Source: an uncultured Clostridia bacterium (GTDB lineage: Bacteria > Bacillota > Clostridia > Oscillospirales > Acutalibacteraceae). Taken from it: a stretch of 64,000 nucleotides of DNA. This document shows positions 35,636 through 44,484 of the stretch, in pieces. How positions within the stretch are numbered: the first letter of the stretch is position 1; each line of letters begins with the position of its first letter. The translations under genes and the position numbers were made by a program. Where the stretch lies: contig CALWUW010000015.1 in assembly GCA_944384815.1 (NCBI GenBank), positions 25,208 to 89,207 of the forward strand, in the 5' to 3' direction. The notes beneath the pieces were generated by a model that saw only the letters and a program-made list of their open reading frames with translations, did not search any database and was not told the origin of the DNA.

Positions 35636-35680
35636 TTGACATATGTCGGAAACTGGTGCATACTTATTACGGACATATGT
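35636..35680 (+). promoter_or_regulatory. Promoter with paired ACATATGT boxes before DUF134
   Basis: TTGACA (35636-35641), 17-base spacer, CATACT (35659-35664). The palindrome ACATATGT occurs at 35639-35646, overlapping the -35, and again at 35673-35680, at the expected start of transcription. Two identical palindromes 34 bases apart on the same promoter look like a repressor operator, perhaps for the DUF134 protein itself. Confidence 0.6.
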
Positions 35681-35699
35681 GGGAAACGAGGTGACGCAT

Positions 35700-36086
35700 A
35701 TGCCAAGGCCTCTTAAAAAGCGATATGTTTGCCATATGCCTGCAAACCAAAGTTTTTTCCCTGGGGAACCCCGGGAAGCGGAATGCGTTCGTTTGGCGGT
35801 GGACGAATATGAAACCGTGCGGCTTTTGGACCTGGAGGAATATACCCAGGAGGAATGCGCCCAGCAGATGGGCGTTTCCAGGACTACGGTCCAGGGAATG
35901 TACGATTCGGCCCGCCGAAAAATAGCGGACGCTTTGGTCAACGGGAAAAAGCTGGAGATCGCCGGGGGCGAATATGTGGTGTGCAATCGCTTCGGAAAAC
36001 ATTGCCCAGGAGGCTGCCAGAAGCATTGCGGGAAACATTCGGCACATTTGGCATATTTTCAGGAAGCGGAGGAATCGGAGAAATGA
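35700..36086 (+). CDS. DUF134 helix-turn-helix protein
   Basis: A 128-residue small DNA-binding-like protein: MPRPLKKRYVCHMP at the start, a sigma-70-region-4-like helix-turn-helix at about 40-80 (LRLLDLEEYTQEECAQQMGVSRTTVQGMYDSARRKIADAL pattern), and a cysteine-rich end CNRFGKHCPGGCQKHCGKH that may bind metal. DUF134 is commonly found with NifX-type proteins, as here, where the two genes overlap by four bases. GAGGTG seven bases upstream supports ATG 35700; earlier in-frame starts lie in the promoter. It probably regulates its own pair in response to metal or cluster status; that is inference. Confidence 0.88.
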   Translation: MPRPLKKRYVCHMPANQSFFPGEPREAECVRLAVDEYETVRLLDLEEYTQEECAQQMGVSRTTVQGMYDSARRKIADALVNGKKLEIAGGEYVVCNRFGKHCPGGCQKHCGKHSAHLAYFQEAEESEK

Positions 36087-36502
36087 AAATAGCGGTAACG
36101 TATGAAAGCGGGCGTATTTTTCAGCATTTCGGCCATACCCAGCAGTTTAAGATCTATGAAGTGACAGAGGGAGAGATCCGCAGCGAAGCTTTGGTGGACG
36201 CGGCCGGAAGCGGGCACGGCGCCTTGGCAGGCTTTTTGGCGGCCCAGGGTGTGGACACGCTGATTTGCGGCGGCATTGGCGGCGGAGCCCAGCAGGCTTT
36301 GGCCCAGGCCGGGATTCAGGTTTATGGCGGAGCTTCCGGTGAAACGGAGAAAGCGGTAAAAGATTTGCTGGAAGGCAAACTGGTTTATGATCCTTTTGTG
36401 CGCTGCCAGCATCATGAGCATGCCCATGGAGAGGGCGGGCACAGCTGCGGAGATCATGGCTGCGGCCAGCATACCTGCGGGGATCATTCCTGCCATAACT
36501 AA
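36083..36502 (+). CDS. NifX/NifB-type iron-molybdenum cofactor binding-domain protein with His/Cys-rich tail
   Basis: A 139-residue protein. Residues 1-105 are the dinitrogenase iron-molybdenum cofactor domain (MKIAVTYESGRIFQHFGHTQQFKIYEV, then ICGGIGGGAQQALAQAGIQVYGG). The tail (about 110-139) is extremely rich in His, Cys and Gly with repeated GDH and C residues, suitable for binding zinc, nickel or an iron-sulfur cluster. No nitrogenase genes are near, so this is one of the many stand-alone members of unknown role. It overlaps the DUF134 gene and ends before a strong terminator. Confidence 0.88.
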   Translation: MKIAVTYESGRIFQHFGHTQQFKIYEVTEGEIRSEALVDAAGSGHGALAGFLAAQGVDTLICGGIGGGAQQALAQAGIQVYGGASGETEKAVKDLLEGKLVYDPFVRCQHHEHAHGEGGHSCGDHGCGQHTCGDHSCHN

Positions 36503-36532
36503 GGCAAAAAGCCTGAAAGTTTTTGCCCATAA

Positions 36533-36566
36533 AAAGCCGGCAGACACAAAGTCTGCCGGCTTTTTT
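36533..36566 (+). terminator. Intrinsic terminator after the DUF134-NifX pair
   Basis: A 13-bp perfect stem (36533-36545 with 36551-36563), loop of five bases and six T. Confidence 0.88.
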
Positions 36567-36724
36567 CATGGAAAAATGAAACCATTGCAAAACAGACGGA
36601 CGACGGATTTCTCCAAAATTAAATTGCGGATTTTTTGAGAGATGTGGTATACTGGGGAAGATTTTGAAAAGCATCGAAAAAGTGGCGGGCCTTTTCTAAG
36701 GAATACAAGAAAGCAGGCGAAAAC

Positions 36725-37858
36725 ATGAACGAAAAGGAAGTATCGGAGATCCGGCGGCGGTTTCGTCCGGAGAAAAGCAATATTCGGGAAATTCGGGGCT
36801 GCTATGTGAACCAGCAGCGGGAGATCGTTTCCCGGTTTACCCAGTCTTTGGCGATCACTCCCCGGGAAGAAGCGGAAAATCTTTTGGCGCTTTTAAAGAA
36901 GACCTTATCCGGAACATTAGGGAAAAATCTTCTGGATCTTTCCTTTCAGACGTCCCAGGTGGTGGACAGCCCGGAACACCGGCTGCTGATGGCGCTGCGG
37001 GATTCTTCCCTGAAAGACGAGGACGCTGTGGAGACTCTGTTTCAGCAGATGGCGGAGTCCCTTTCCATGGAGGGGGAATACCTGATCCTGCTGGCGCAGG
37101 ACACCTATGATGTGTTTTACCGTTCCAAGGATGGAGAGCGGCAGGAGGATGCTTCTTCGGAAGTGTTTTCCTATTTTCTGTGCAGCGTGTGCCCGGTAAA
37201 GACTACCAAGCCTGCGCTGAGCTTTGATATTCCCCAAAGCCTGTTTCATAACCGCAGTGTGGATTGGCTGGTGGCTCCTCCGGAAGTGGGATTTTTGTTC
37301 CCGGCTTTTGATGACCGCTGTGCCAATCTTTACGGCACTTTGTACTATACCCGGAACACAGGGGAAAATCATCCGGAGCTGATCCGCAGTCTGTTTCATT
37401 TGGAGCCTCCCATGCCGGCGCAGACTCAGCGGGAGACCTTCCAGTCAGTTTTGGCGGAAAGTTTGGGAGAAGACTGCAGCTATCAGGTGGTGGAAAGCGT
37501 CCACGGGCAGATCTGCCAGCTGATGGAGGAACATAAGGAAAGCAAAAATCCGGAACCGCTTACGTTCTCCAAGGAAACGGTCCGCACAGTGCTGGAATCC
37601 TGCGGGGTCCCCCAGGAACAGGCGGAAGTCTTTGAGGAAGCTTACACCCGTGAATTCGGTGAGGACACTCAGATATCTCCGGGGAATCTGGTGGATAGGA
37701 AACAGTTCCAGGTGCGCACGCCGGATGTGACCATTCAGGTGAATCCTCAGCGAAGGGATCTGCTGGAGACCCGTATCCTGGATGGTGTGCGGTATATTTT
37801 GATCCGCGCCGAGGAAGGCGTGGAGGTCAATGGCGTATCTGTCCGGATCCAGGAATGA
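36725..37858 (+). CDS. DUF4317 family protein
   Basis: A 377-residue cytosolic protein of the DUF4317 family, which is largely limited to Clostridia. It opens NEKEVSEIRRRFRPEKSNIREIRGCYVNQQREIVSRF, a highly typical start. No catalytic motif, membrane segment or signal peptide is visible; the end (about 310-377) reads like a small beta-rich domain. An extended -10 (GTGGTATACT near 36645) lies upstream, and the gene stands alone. No function is known. Confidence 0.88.
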   Translation: MNEKEVSEIRRRFRPEKSNIREIRGCYVNQQREIVSRFTQSLAITPREEAENLLALLKKTLSGTLGKNLLDLSFQTSQVVDSPEHRLLMALRDSSLKDEDAVETLFQQMAESLSMEGEYLILLAQDTYDVFYRSKDGERQEDASSEVFSYFLCSVCPVKTTKPALSFDIPQSLFHNRSVDWLVAPPEVGFLFPAFDDRCANLYGTLYYTRNTGENHPELIRSLFHLEPPMPAQTQRETFQSVLAESLGEDCSYQVVESVHGQICQLMEEHKESKNPEPLTFSKETVRTVLESCGVPQEQAEVFEEAYTREFGEDTQISPGNLVDRKQFQVRTPDVTIQVNPQRRDLLETRILDGVRYILIRAEEGVEVNGVSVRIQE

Positions 37859-38059
37859 TCGCTTTCCCCTTGGGCCGCTGGGAGAATGCGTCTGAGAGCT
37901 TCAGAAAATTGTAAGATTTTCCTTCTTTTATCTCTTTAAGAATGACGAAAAATAGGGTAAAGTACGGTTAGATTCCGAAAAAGAAAACGAAAAAGATTAC
38001 TTTTTGTATTTTTGTAGAATGATTATACGAAAAGTTTGTAGATTAAAGAGGAAAATCCT

Positions 38060-38872
38060 ATGGAAAAGAAGAAAAATGGAAAAAGAGAAACCATGACACA
38101 AACGATGTCCCAAACAATGACGCCGGGAAGGATCCTTTGCCTGGTTCTGGGGATCTGCGGAGTTTTGTGGTTTTTGCCGCCCTTTGTCTGCGGCGTCTAT
38201 AATATAGGCGGAAGTTTGGGAATGGCGATATCCGTAAGTTTTTTGGCCGGAAGCCTGCTTTTACCTTTGTTTGCCCCAGCCTGGAGCGAAACCGGGAAAA
38301 AATGGTGCAGAAGGATTTTTTACGGCGGGGTCTGCCTGGGCGGGGGATGGGTGCTTTTTTTATCCGGCTGCATGATTTCCGGCACCTTGCAGTCCCTGCC
38401 TCCGGAAGAGCCTCACACGGTGGTGATTTTAGGAAGCAAGGTCAATGGGACGGTTCCCAGCGCGGACCTGCAGCAGAGGATCCAAACAGCGGAAGCGTAC
38501 TTGAAAGCTCACCCGGAGGTAAAGGCGGTGGCCAGCGGCGGAAAGGGCCAGGGGGAAGAGATCTCCGAAGCCAAAGCGATCCAAACCGCTTTGGTGGCTT
38601 CCGGTATTTCACCGGATCGGATTTTCCTGGAAGAACGATCTTCTTCCACCTGGGAAAATTTGCAGTATACCAAAGAAATTCTGGAAGAAGAAGGCTTAAG
38701 CCAGACGGTAGTGCTGGTGACGGATGAGTATCATCAGTTTCGGGCACAGCAAATGGCCAGGCAGCAGGGGCTGACGGCCTTTGGAGTATGCGCGCCAACG
38801 CCCTGGTACATTTTTTCAGCTTGCTGGGCCCGGGAACTTTTGGCCCTGACATGGTGGTTCTTCTTTTTATAA
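38060..38872 (+). CDS. DUF218/YdcF-like membrane protein
   Basis: A 270-residue protein with three hydrophobic segments (about 20-105) and a DUF218 domain (about 115-250): HTVVILGSKVNGTVPSADLQQRI, ASGGKGQGEEISEAKAI, EERSSSTWENLQYTKEIL and VTDEYHQFRAQQMA. This is the pattern of ElyC/SanA/YdcF proteins, linked to envelope integrity in E. coli. Its biochemical role is unclear. It is a lone gene between DUF4317 and the pyr operon, ending before a terminator. Confidence 0.88.
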   Translation: MEKKKNGKRETMTQTMSQTMTPGRILCLVLGICGVLWFLPPFVCGVYNIGGSLGMAISVSFLAGSLLLPLFAPAWSETGKKWCRRIFYGGVCLGGGWVLFLSGCMISGTLQSLPPEEPHTVVILGSKVNGTVPSADLQQRIQTAEAYLKAHPEVKAVASGGKGQGEEISEAKAIQTALVASGISPDRIFLEERSSSTWENLQYTKEILEEEGLSQTVVLVTDEYHQFRAQQMARQQGLTAFGVCAPTPWYIFSACWARELLALTWWFFFL

Positions 38873-38977
38873 ATTGTAATATTTTGTATGTTTTATACCA
38901 ATAGGAATAGATTTAGTTGAAAAACGGACGATCCTGAAAGCTCCCGGCGCCAGGGAACAGCTTTGGGTGAGACCGGG

Positions 38978-39010
38978 AAAAAGGAACCCTTTCCCCAAGG
39001 GCTCCTTTTT
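38978..39010 (+). terminator. Intrinsic terminator after the DUF218 gene
   Basis: AAAAAGGA (38978-38985) pairs with TCCTTTTT (39003-39010), and CCCTT with AAGGG inside, separated by one mismatch, ending in T-rich CTTTTTG. Confidence 0.7.
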
Positions 39011-39061
39011 CTTTTTGCGCCTTCTGTCCGGGAGAAAAATTGGGATTTTTATGGTTGTGGA

Positions 39062-39131
39062 TTTACGGAAAAGAGAAAATAGTGTATACTAAATCTGATA
39101 TGACCTTCCCTTGAAAAACAGCAGGGAAGGC
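39062..39131 (+). promoter_or_regulatory. pyrC promoter and leader hairpin
   Basis: TTTACG (39062-39067), 17-base spacer, TATACT (39085-39090). The leader then contains CCTTCCCT (39104-39111) pairing with AGGGAAGG (39123-39130) without a T-run. I do not see the PyrR-binding loop typical of Bacillus pyr leaders. Confidence 0.5.
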
Positions 39132-39157
39132 GTGGGAAACCGGAAAAGAGGGAAAGC

Positions 39158-40450
39158 ATGGAAAAGCTTTTGATCCGAAATGTCAGGATCTATGATCCGT
39201 CTCAAAATCTAAACGGTGTTCTGGGGAATCTCCTTTTGGAAGGAGGCAGGATCCTGGAAGCCGGAGCGGGAGTAGAAGATCCCCAGGCTTTGGTTTTGGA
39301 AGGGAACGGGCTTTGCGCCGCCCCCGGGCTGGTGGACCTGCATGTGCATCTGCGGGACCCCGGATACACCTATAAGGAAGATATTTTCACCGGATGCCGG
39401 GCGGCGGCGGCCGGGGGCGTGACGTCCCTGGTGTGTATGCCCAATACCAGCCCGGCTTTGGATTCTCCCCAGACCATCGCCTATGTGCTGGAACAGGGAG
39501 AAAAGGCGGACGCCCGGGTGTATCCTGCGGCGGCCATCACCAAAGGTTTGGAGGATAACGGTGGCCTTTGCGATTTGGAAGAGCTGGCCCGGGCAGGCGC
39601 GGCGGCCTTCAGCAATGACGGAAGGCCGGTGGTAAACTCTGCGGAAATGGCAGAGGCTATGGAAAGGGCAGCCGCTTTACACAAGCCGGTGCTTTCCCAC
39701 TGTGAAGACCTTTACCTTTCCCAGGGAGGAAAAATGCATCAGGGCAGCGTAAGCCGGGAACTGGGGGTTCCCGGTGTGCCTGCGGCGGCGGAGGAATGCT
39801 GCACGGCCCGGGAGATCGCCCTGGCGGCGGCTTATCATGTTCCGGTGCATATCTGCCATGTAAGCACGGCAGGCAGCGTGGCCATGATCCGGGACGCCCG
39901 GCGGCGGGGAGTGAAAGTGACCGGGGAAACAGCGCCCCACTATTTTGCCCTGACCCATGAGGAGCTGAGAGCCCGGGACGGAGACTTTCGCATGAGCCCT
40001 CCCCTGCGGGAAACGGAAGATGTACAGGCCATTATTCAGGGACTGAAGGACGGAACGCTGCAGGCCATTGCTACGGACCATGCCCCCCATTCCCCGGAAG
40101 AGAAAGAGGATTTCTTAAAAGCCCCCAACGGGAGCATCGGCATGGAGACCTCTCTGGCCGCCGCCATCACCTATTTGGTGAAACCGGGGCACCTTTCTCT
40201 CCTGGACGTGATCCGGCTGATGAGCACATCCCCCGCCGGGATTTTGGGTATTCCCGCCGGGACCCTTGCGCCGGGAGCTCCGGCGGACGTAGTGCTGTTT
40301 GATCCGGAGGAAGCCTGGACGGTGTGCCCGGAGCAGCTTCACGGCAAAAGCCGCAACGCGGTGTTCAAAGGGCGCACGCTGTTTGGAAAAGTAAAGTATA
40401 CCCTTTGCCGGGGAAAAATCGTTTTCAAAGACGCTTCCGGCGAAGCTTAA
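39158..40450 (+). CDS. pyrC: Dihydroorotase
   Basis: A 430-residue amidohydrolase that closes carbamoyl-aspartate to dihydroorotate, the third step of pyrimidine synthesis. H62 and H64 in DLHVHLRDPG bind zinc, MPNTSPALDS and KVTGETAPHYF are class I signatures, and IATDHAPHSPEEK holds the catalytic Asp. The length matches PyrC of Gram-positive bacteria. It is the first gene of pyrC-pyrF-pyrK-pyrD, downstream of a promoter and leader hairpin. pyrB, pyrI and carAB are absent from the window and must lie elsewhere. Confidence 0.96.
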   Translation: MEKLLIRNVRIYDPSQNLNGVLGNLLLEGGRILEAGAGVEDPQALVLEGNGLCAAPGLVDLHVHLRDPGYTYKEDIFTGCRAAAAGGVTSLVCMPNTSPALDSPQTIAYVLEQGEKADARVYPAAAITKGLEDNGGLCDLEELARAGAAAFSNDGRPVVNSAEMAEAMERAAALHKPVLSHCEDLYLSQGGKMHQGSVSRELGVPGVPAAAEECCTAREIALAAAYHVPVHICHVSTAGSVAMIRDARRRGVKVTGETAPHYFALTHEELRARDGDFRMSPPLRETEDVQAIIQGLKDGTLQAIATDHAPHSPEEKEDFLKAPNGSIGMETSLAAAITYLVKPGHLSLLDVIRLMSTSPAGILGIPAGTLAPGAPADVVLFDPEEAWTVCPEQLHGKSRNAVFKGRTLFGKVKYTLCRGKIVFKDASGEA

Positions 40451-40505
40451 GACTTAGAAACGACTGAAGAATATACAGAATAACGGAATAACGGAGGTAC
40501 AGACC

Positions 40506-41441
40506 ATGTCCCTGGACAGAATGATTGAACGAATTGCCAAAATGCAGAACCCCACCGTGGCCGGTTTGGATCCCAAGCTTTCCTACATTCCCGGCTATAT
40601 TCGGGAAAAAGCGGCAAAGCAGTGGGGGGAGCACACCCTGGAAGCGGCTGCGGCGGCTATTTTGGAGTATAATAAAGGGCTGATCGACGCGCTGAGCCCC
40701 ATTGTGCCGGCTGTAAAACCCCAGGCGGCCTATTATGAGATGTACGGCTGGCAGGGCGTAAAGACTCTGGCAGAGACCATCGCCTATGCCCGTTCCAAGG
40801 GGATGTTTGTGATCACCGACGGAAAGCGGAACGATATCGGCACCACCATGGAGGCCTATGCGGCCGCCCATGTGGGAACCACCGATGTGGAAGGAGAAGC
40901 AGTGCAGGCCTTCGGCGGGGATGCGTTGACGGTAAACGGCTATTTGGGTTCCGACGGGATCGTGCCCATGTTGAAAGTATGCCGGGAACAGGACAAGGGT
41001 ATGTTTGTGCTGGTGAAAACCTCCAACCCCTCTTCCGGAGAACTGCAGGATCAGATTCTGGAAAACGGAAAAACCGTTTATGCCACCATGGGCCAGTGGT
41101 GTGAGGCCTGGGGCAAGGAGCTTCCGGGAAAATACGGCTATTCCGGCGTGGGCGCCGTTGTAGGCGCCACCTATCCGGCGCAGCTGGGCGAGCTTCGCCG
41201 GGCGCTGCCCTCCACCTTCTTCCTGGTCCCCGGTTACGGAGCTCAGGGCGGCGGAGCCAAAGATGTGGCGGAAGCCTTTGATTCCAACGGTTTGGGCGCT
41301 ATTGTAAACGCTTCCCGCTCCATTCTCTGTGCCTGGCATAAAACCGGCGCTGCCGAAGAAGATTTCGCCAAAGCGGCGGCGGAGGAAGCGGTGCGTATGC
41401 GGGAGGACATCCTCTCCCATATTGGGCAGATTCGGCTGTAA
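40506..41441 (+). CDS. pyrF: Orotidine 5'-phosphate decarboxylase
   Basis: A 311-residue enzyme converting OMP to UMP. D105, K107 and D110 in ITDGKRNDIG are the catalytic residues. It is of the long subfamily (about 270-310 residues) rather than the 235-residue type of Bacillus, with AVKPQAAYYEMYGWQG and VGATYPAQLGELRRALP as subfamily signatures. It lies 55 bp after pyrC and 13 bp before pyrK, in the pyr operon. Confidence 0.95.
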   Translation: MSLDRMIERIAKMQNPTVAGLDPKLSYIPGYIREKAAKQWGEHTLEAAAAAILEYNKGLIDALSPIVPAVKPQAAYYEMYGWQGVKTLAETIAYARSKGMFVITDGKRNDIGTTMEAYAAAHVGTTDVEGEAVQAFGGDALTVNGYLGSDGIVPMLKVCREQDKGMFVLVKTSNPSSGELQDQILENGKTVYATMGQWCEAWGKELPGKYGYSGVGAVVGATYPAQLGELRRALPSTFFLVPGYGAQGGGAKDVAEAFDSNGLGAIVNASRSILCAWHKTGAAEEDFAKAAAEEAVRMREDILSHIGQIRL

Positions 41442-41454
41442 GGGAGGAACCAAC

Positions 41455-42216
41455 GTGAAGAAATATGATGTGCAGTCCTGCCAGATCCTTTCCAAAAAGC
41501 AGCTGACGGAAGATATTTACGACGTAGTCGTCCGCACGGAGCTGGCCCGCATTGCCCAGCCGGGGCAGTTTGCCCAGATCTATGTGGAAGGGAAAACCCT
41601 GCGCCGCCCCATTTCCATTTGTGAGATCGGGGAGGACACCCTGCGGTTTGTATTCCAGGTGCGGGGAGACGGGACGGATCGCCTTTCCCACAGCCAGGTG
41701 GGAGAAAGCTGGAATATCCTGGCGCCTTTGGGCCACGGCTTTTCCCTAGGGGATCTTTCCCGGAAGGTCTGCTTTGTAGGAGGCGGGATCGGTGTTCCGC
41801 CGCTTTTGGAAGCCGCCCGGCGGTTTGGTTCCCAGGCCACGGTGATTACCGGTTTCCGCAATAAGGACGCTGTGATTTTGCAGGAAGACTTTCAAAAGGC
41901 AGGCTGCCGTTTGATCCTGACCACAGATGACGGTTCCGCTGGAGAACACGGCCTTGTAACGCAGTTTTTGCCGGAGGATTGCCAGGCGATTTTTGCCTGC
42001 GGCCCCACGCCTATGCTGAAAGCTCTGGCGGCCCAGGCGGAAAAGAAGGGGATTCCCTGCCAGATCTCTCTGGAAGAGCGAATGGCCTGCGGGGTAGGCG
42101 CCTGTTTGGGCTGTGCCTGCAAGCTGAAAACCCAGGAAAACCCTGCCGGATGGAAATACGGGCACGTATGCAAGGATGGGCCTGTGTTTGATTCCCGGGA
42201 AGTGGACTTTGAGTAA
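41455..42216 (+). CDS. pyrK: Dihydroorotate dehydrogenase electron-transfer subunit
   Basis: A 253-residue FAD and [2Fe-2S] protein that passes electrons from dihydroorotate dehydrogenase to NAD+. The FAD domain opens at QPGQFAQIYVEGKTLRRPISI, VGGGIGVPPLLEAA binds NAD, and the cluster ligands are the cysteines in MACGVGACLGCACK and HVCKDGPVF at the C-terminus. The GTG start at 41455 has GGGAGG about eight bases upstream; longer in-frame extensions lie within pyrF. It is coupled with pyrD. Confidence 0.95.
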   Translation: MKKYDVQSCQILSKKQLTEDIYDVVVRTELARIAQPGQFAQIYVEGKTLRRPISICEIGEDTLRFVFQVRGDGTDRLSHSQVGESWNILAPLGHGFSLGDLSRKVCFVGGGIGVPPLLEAARRFGSQATVITGFRNKDAVILQEDFQKAGCRLILTTDDGSAGEHGLVTQFLPEDCQAIFACGPTPMLKALAAQAEKKGIPCQISLEERMACGVGACLGCACKLKTQENPAGWKYGHVCKDGPVFDSREVDFE

Positions 42217-42228
42217 GGGGGAGACAAA

Positions 42229-43140
42229 ATGGCGGATCTTCGCGTGAATTTGGCAGGGGTGGAGCTTTCCAACCCACTGATTGCCGCTTCAGGCACATTC
42301 GGCTTCGGCCGTGAATACGGGGAGTTGTACCCCCTTTCGGTTTTAGGAGGAATTTCCTGTAAGGGAATTACATTAAAGGAACGGCCGGGAAACCCGCCTC
42401 CCAGAGTGGCGGAAACCCCCGGAGGAATGCTGAATGCTGTAGGACTTCAAAATCCCGGTGTGGATCATTTTCTGGAAAACGATCTGCCCTGGCTCCGGCA
42501 GCAGGGAACGGCGGTGATCGCCAATATTGCCGGGAACACTCCGGAGGATTACTGCGCGATGGCAGAAAAGCTTTCGGATTCTTCTGTGGATATGGTGGAA
42601 ATGAATATTTCCTGCCCCAATGTAAAACAAGGGGGCGTGCAGTTTGGCACCAGCTGCCAGGGTGTGGAAAGCATCACCGCCCAAGTTCGGAAATATTGCA
42701 AAAAGCCGCTGATGGTGAAGCTTTCTCCCAACGTGGCGGATATCGGTGAAATTGCCGCCGCAGCGGAAGCAGCGGGAGCGGACGCCATTTCCCTGATCAA
42801 TACCCTTACGGGAATGCGCATTGATATTCGCACCCGGCGCCCCATTATCCGCAACAATACCGGCGGTCTGTCCGGCCCGGCGGTTTTTCCTGTAGCGGTG
42901 CGGATGGTATGGCAGGCAGCCCAGCGGGTGAAGATCCCGGTGGTGGGCCTGGGAGGGATCTCCACCTGGCAGGATGCGGTGGAAATGCTTCTGGCCGGCG
43001 CGGATGCTTTGCAGATCGGAACGGTTCTGTTTACGGATCCGTACGCGCCCATAAAGATTTTGGAAGGGCTGGAAGCCTTTTTGGAAAAAGAAGGGCTCCA
43101 CTCTGTAACGGAGCTCACCGGGCAGGTACGGCCCTGGTAA
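42229..43140 (+). CDS. pyrD: NAD-linked dihydroorotate dehydrogenase, catalytic subunit (class 1B)
   Basis: A 303-residue FMN enzyme that oxidises dihydroorotate to orotate. C129 in MNISCPNVKQGG is the active-site base of class 1 enzymes, GLQNPGVDHFL and SLINTLTGMRIDI bind substrate and FMN, and GLGGISTWQDA closes the phosphate site. Adjacent pyrK makes this the 1B type. It is the last pyr gene before a terminator. Confidence 0.96.
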   Translation: MADLRVNLAGVELSNPLIAASGTFGFGREYGELYPLSVLGGISCKGITLKERPGNPPPRVAETPGGMLNAVGLQNPGVDHFLENDLPWLRQQGTAVIANIAGNTPEDYCAMAEKLSDSSVDMVEMNISCPNVKQGGVQFGTSCQGVESITAQVRKYCKKPLMVKLSPNVADIGEIAAAAEAAGADAISLINTLTGMRIDIRTRRPIIRNNTGGLSGPAVFPVAVRMVWQAAQRVKIPVVGLGGISTWQDAVEMLLAGADALQIGTVLFTDPYAPIKILEGLEAFLEKEGLHSVTELTGQVRPW

Positions 43141-43147
43141 AAAAGAG

Positions 43148-43186
43148 AAAGGCGGGAGCGGATCAGGTTCGCTTTCGCCTTTTTAA
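43148..43186 (+). terminator. Intrinsic terminator of the pyr operon
   Basis: A 13-bp stem (43148-43160 with 43170-43182, two G-T pairs), a 9-base loop and TTTT. Confidence 0.8.
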
Positions 43187-43199
43187 GGAGAACGGGTAA

Positions 43200-43279
43200 G
43201 GAAACAGAAAACAGGAGGCAGGAAACAAGAAGGGCGGAACTGCCCGGACGCTGATCCTGCAGGCCTGCAGGTCTGCAGG
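43200..43279. repeat. Degenerate 8-bp repeats after the pyr operon
   Basis: Purine-rich octamers GGAAACAG, AAAACAGG, AGGCAGGA, AACAAGAA (43200-43231), then three near-identical units CCTGCAGG, CCTGCAGG, TCTGCAGG (43256-43279). Confidence 0.6.
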
Positions 43280-43354
43280 GCGGCCGAAAAATGCCTGCTG
43301 CCTGCCTTGCCGTGAAATCACAACGGAATGGTAGAGAAAGTAAGGGAGAACGAC

Positions 43355-44470
43355 ATGTATACCTTTTATGTACCGGTAAAACTCATTGGAGGAGAGGGAG
43401 CCATCTCTTCTCACAGGGAGCAATTTGCCGCTTTGGGAAAAAGCTGTTTATTGGTGACAGGCCGGCATTCCGCCAAAGCCAGCGGCGCTTTTCAGAATGT
43501 GACGGATGCTTTGGAATCCCAGGGGATTTCCTGGCAGGTCTATGACGCTATTGGGGAAAATCCCCTTTTGGAAAGCTGCCGGGAAGCGGGAAGAATGGCT
43601 CAGGCTTGCGGCGCCGATTTTGTAGTGGGAATTGGCGGCGGATCCCCCATGGACGCGGCCAAGGCTGTGGCGGCATTGGCCGGGAACCCGGAACTTCCCC
43701 AGGAAGAACTGTTTGCCTGCCGGTGGGAAAAAGAGCCTCTGCCCATTGTTTTGGTGGGGACCACCAGCGGCACCGGAAGTGAAGTCAGCCCCACATCGGT
43801 CCTCACTTGTCCGGACGGAAGAAAGCGTTCCATCACCCATCCTGCTTTGTTTGCCGCCGTGGCGTTCGGAGATCCTCGCTATACGTATACCATGAGCTGG
43901 AGCTCCACGGTAAGTACAGGCCTGGACGCCCTGTCCCATGCGGTGGAGGGGTATTTTTCTCCCAAAAGCAGCAAAATTACAGATGGTTTTGCGGAAATGG
44001 CCATCCCGGTTTTGTGGAAGCATTTGTATGCTTTGTGGAAGGGAGAAGAACTGACGGAAACCATGCACAGAGAGCTGTATGAAGCCTCTTTGTGGGCCGG
44101 ATATGTTTTGGCTTCCAACGGAACGTCGTTCCCCCATCCTTTCGGGTATTTCCTGACAGAGCAGTTTCAGGTTCCCCACGGCAGAGCCTGCACCACGTTT
44201 ATGCCGGCATTTTTTGACTGGGTCTCTCAAAAAGCCCCGAAAAAAGCGGGCAAAGTTCTGGAACTTTGCGGCTGCTCCGGGGAAGTGTTCCGGCAGGTGA
44301 CGGGAGAACTCAGCGATACCGGATGGATCTCCATGACGGAAGAAGAGATCCAGGCCCTTCGGCCGCGGTTTACCGGGCTGAAGCACTACGGAAATGTGCC
44401 CGGAGGATATGATGCAGACCGGGCTCTGGATGTATATAAGAAGCTGTTCCTTAAAACGGCGGAGAAATGA
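43355..44470 (+). CDS. Iron-containing alcohol dehydrogenase family protein
   Basis: A 371-residue group III (iron-dependent) dehydrogenase. VGIGGGSPMDAAKAVAAL binds NAD(P), TTSGTGSEVSPTSVL follows, and the metal site is spread over DALSHAVEGY (Asp/His), HPFGYFLTEQFQVPHG and the following His. The family reduces aldehydes or oxidises small alcohols, and the exact substrate is open. ATG 43355 fits GGGAG nine bases upstream; an ATG at 43328 lacks one. It is followed after overlap-like spacing by a phosphatase gene. Confidence 0.88.
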   Translation: MYTFYVPVKLIGGEGAISSHREQFAALGKSCLLVTGRHSAKASGAFQNVTDALESQGISWQVYDAIGENPLLESCREAGRMAQACGADFVVGIGGGSPMDAAKAVAALAGNPELPQEELFACRWEKEPLPIVLVGTTSGTGSEVSPTSVLTCPDGRKRSITHPALFAAVAFGDPRYTYTMSWSSTVSTGLDALSHAVEGYFSPKSSKITDGFAEMAIPVLWKHLYALWKGEELTETMHRELYEASLWAGYVLASNGTSFPHPFGYFLTEQFQVPHGRACTTFMPAFFDWVSQKAPKKAGKVLELCGCSGEVFRQVTGELSDTGWISMTEEEIQALRPRFTGLKHYGNVPGGYDADRALDVYKKLFLKTAEK

Positions 44471-44484
44471 AACGGGGGAGAAAT

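Noticed and set aside
38978-39131. PyrR-type attenuator before pyrC
   Set aside because: The hairpin at 38978-39010 precedes the pyrC promoter and so ends the upstream gene; the leader itself lacks a PyrR loop and terminator.
43256-43279. CCTGCAGG triplicate considered as a CRISPR or attachment site
   Set aside because: Units are directly adjacent 8-mers without spacers and there are no cas or integrase genes; it fits the 8-bp arrays instead.
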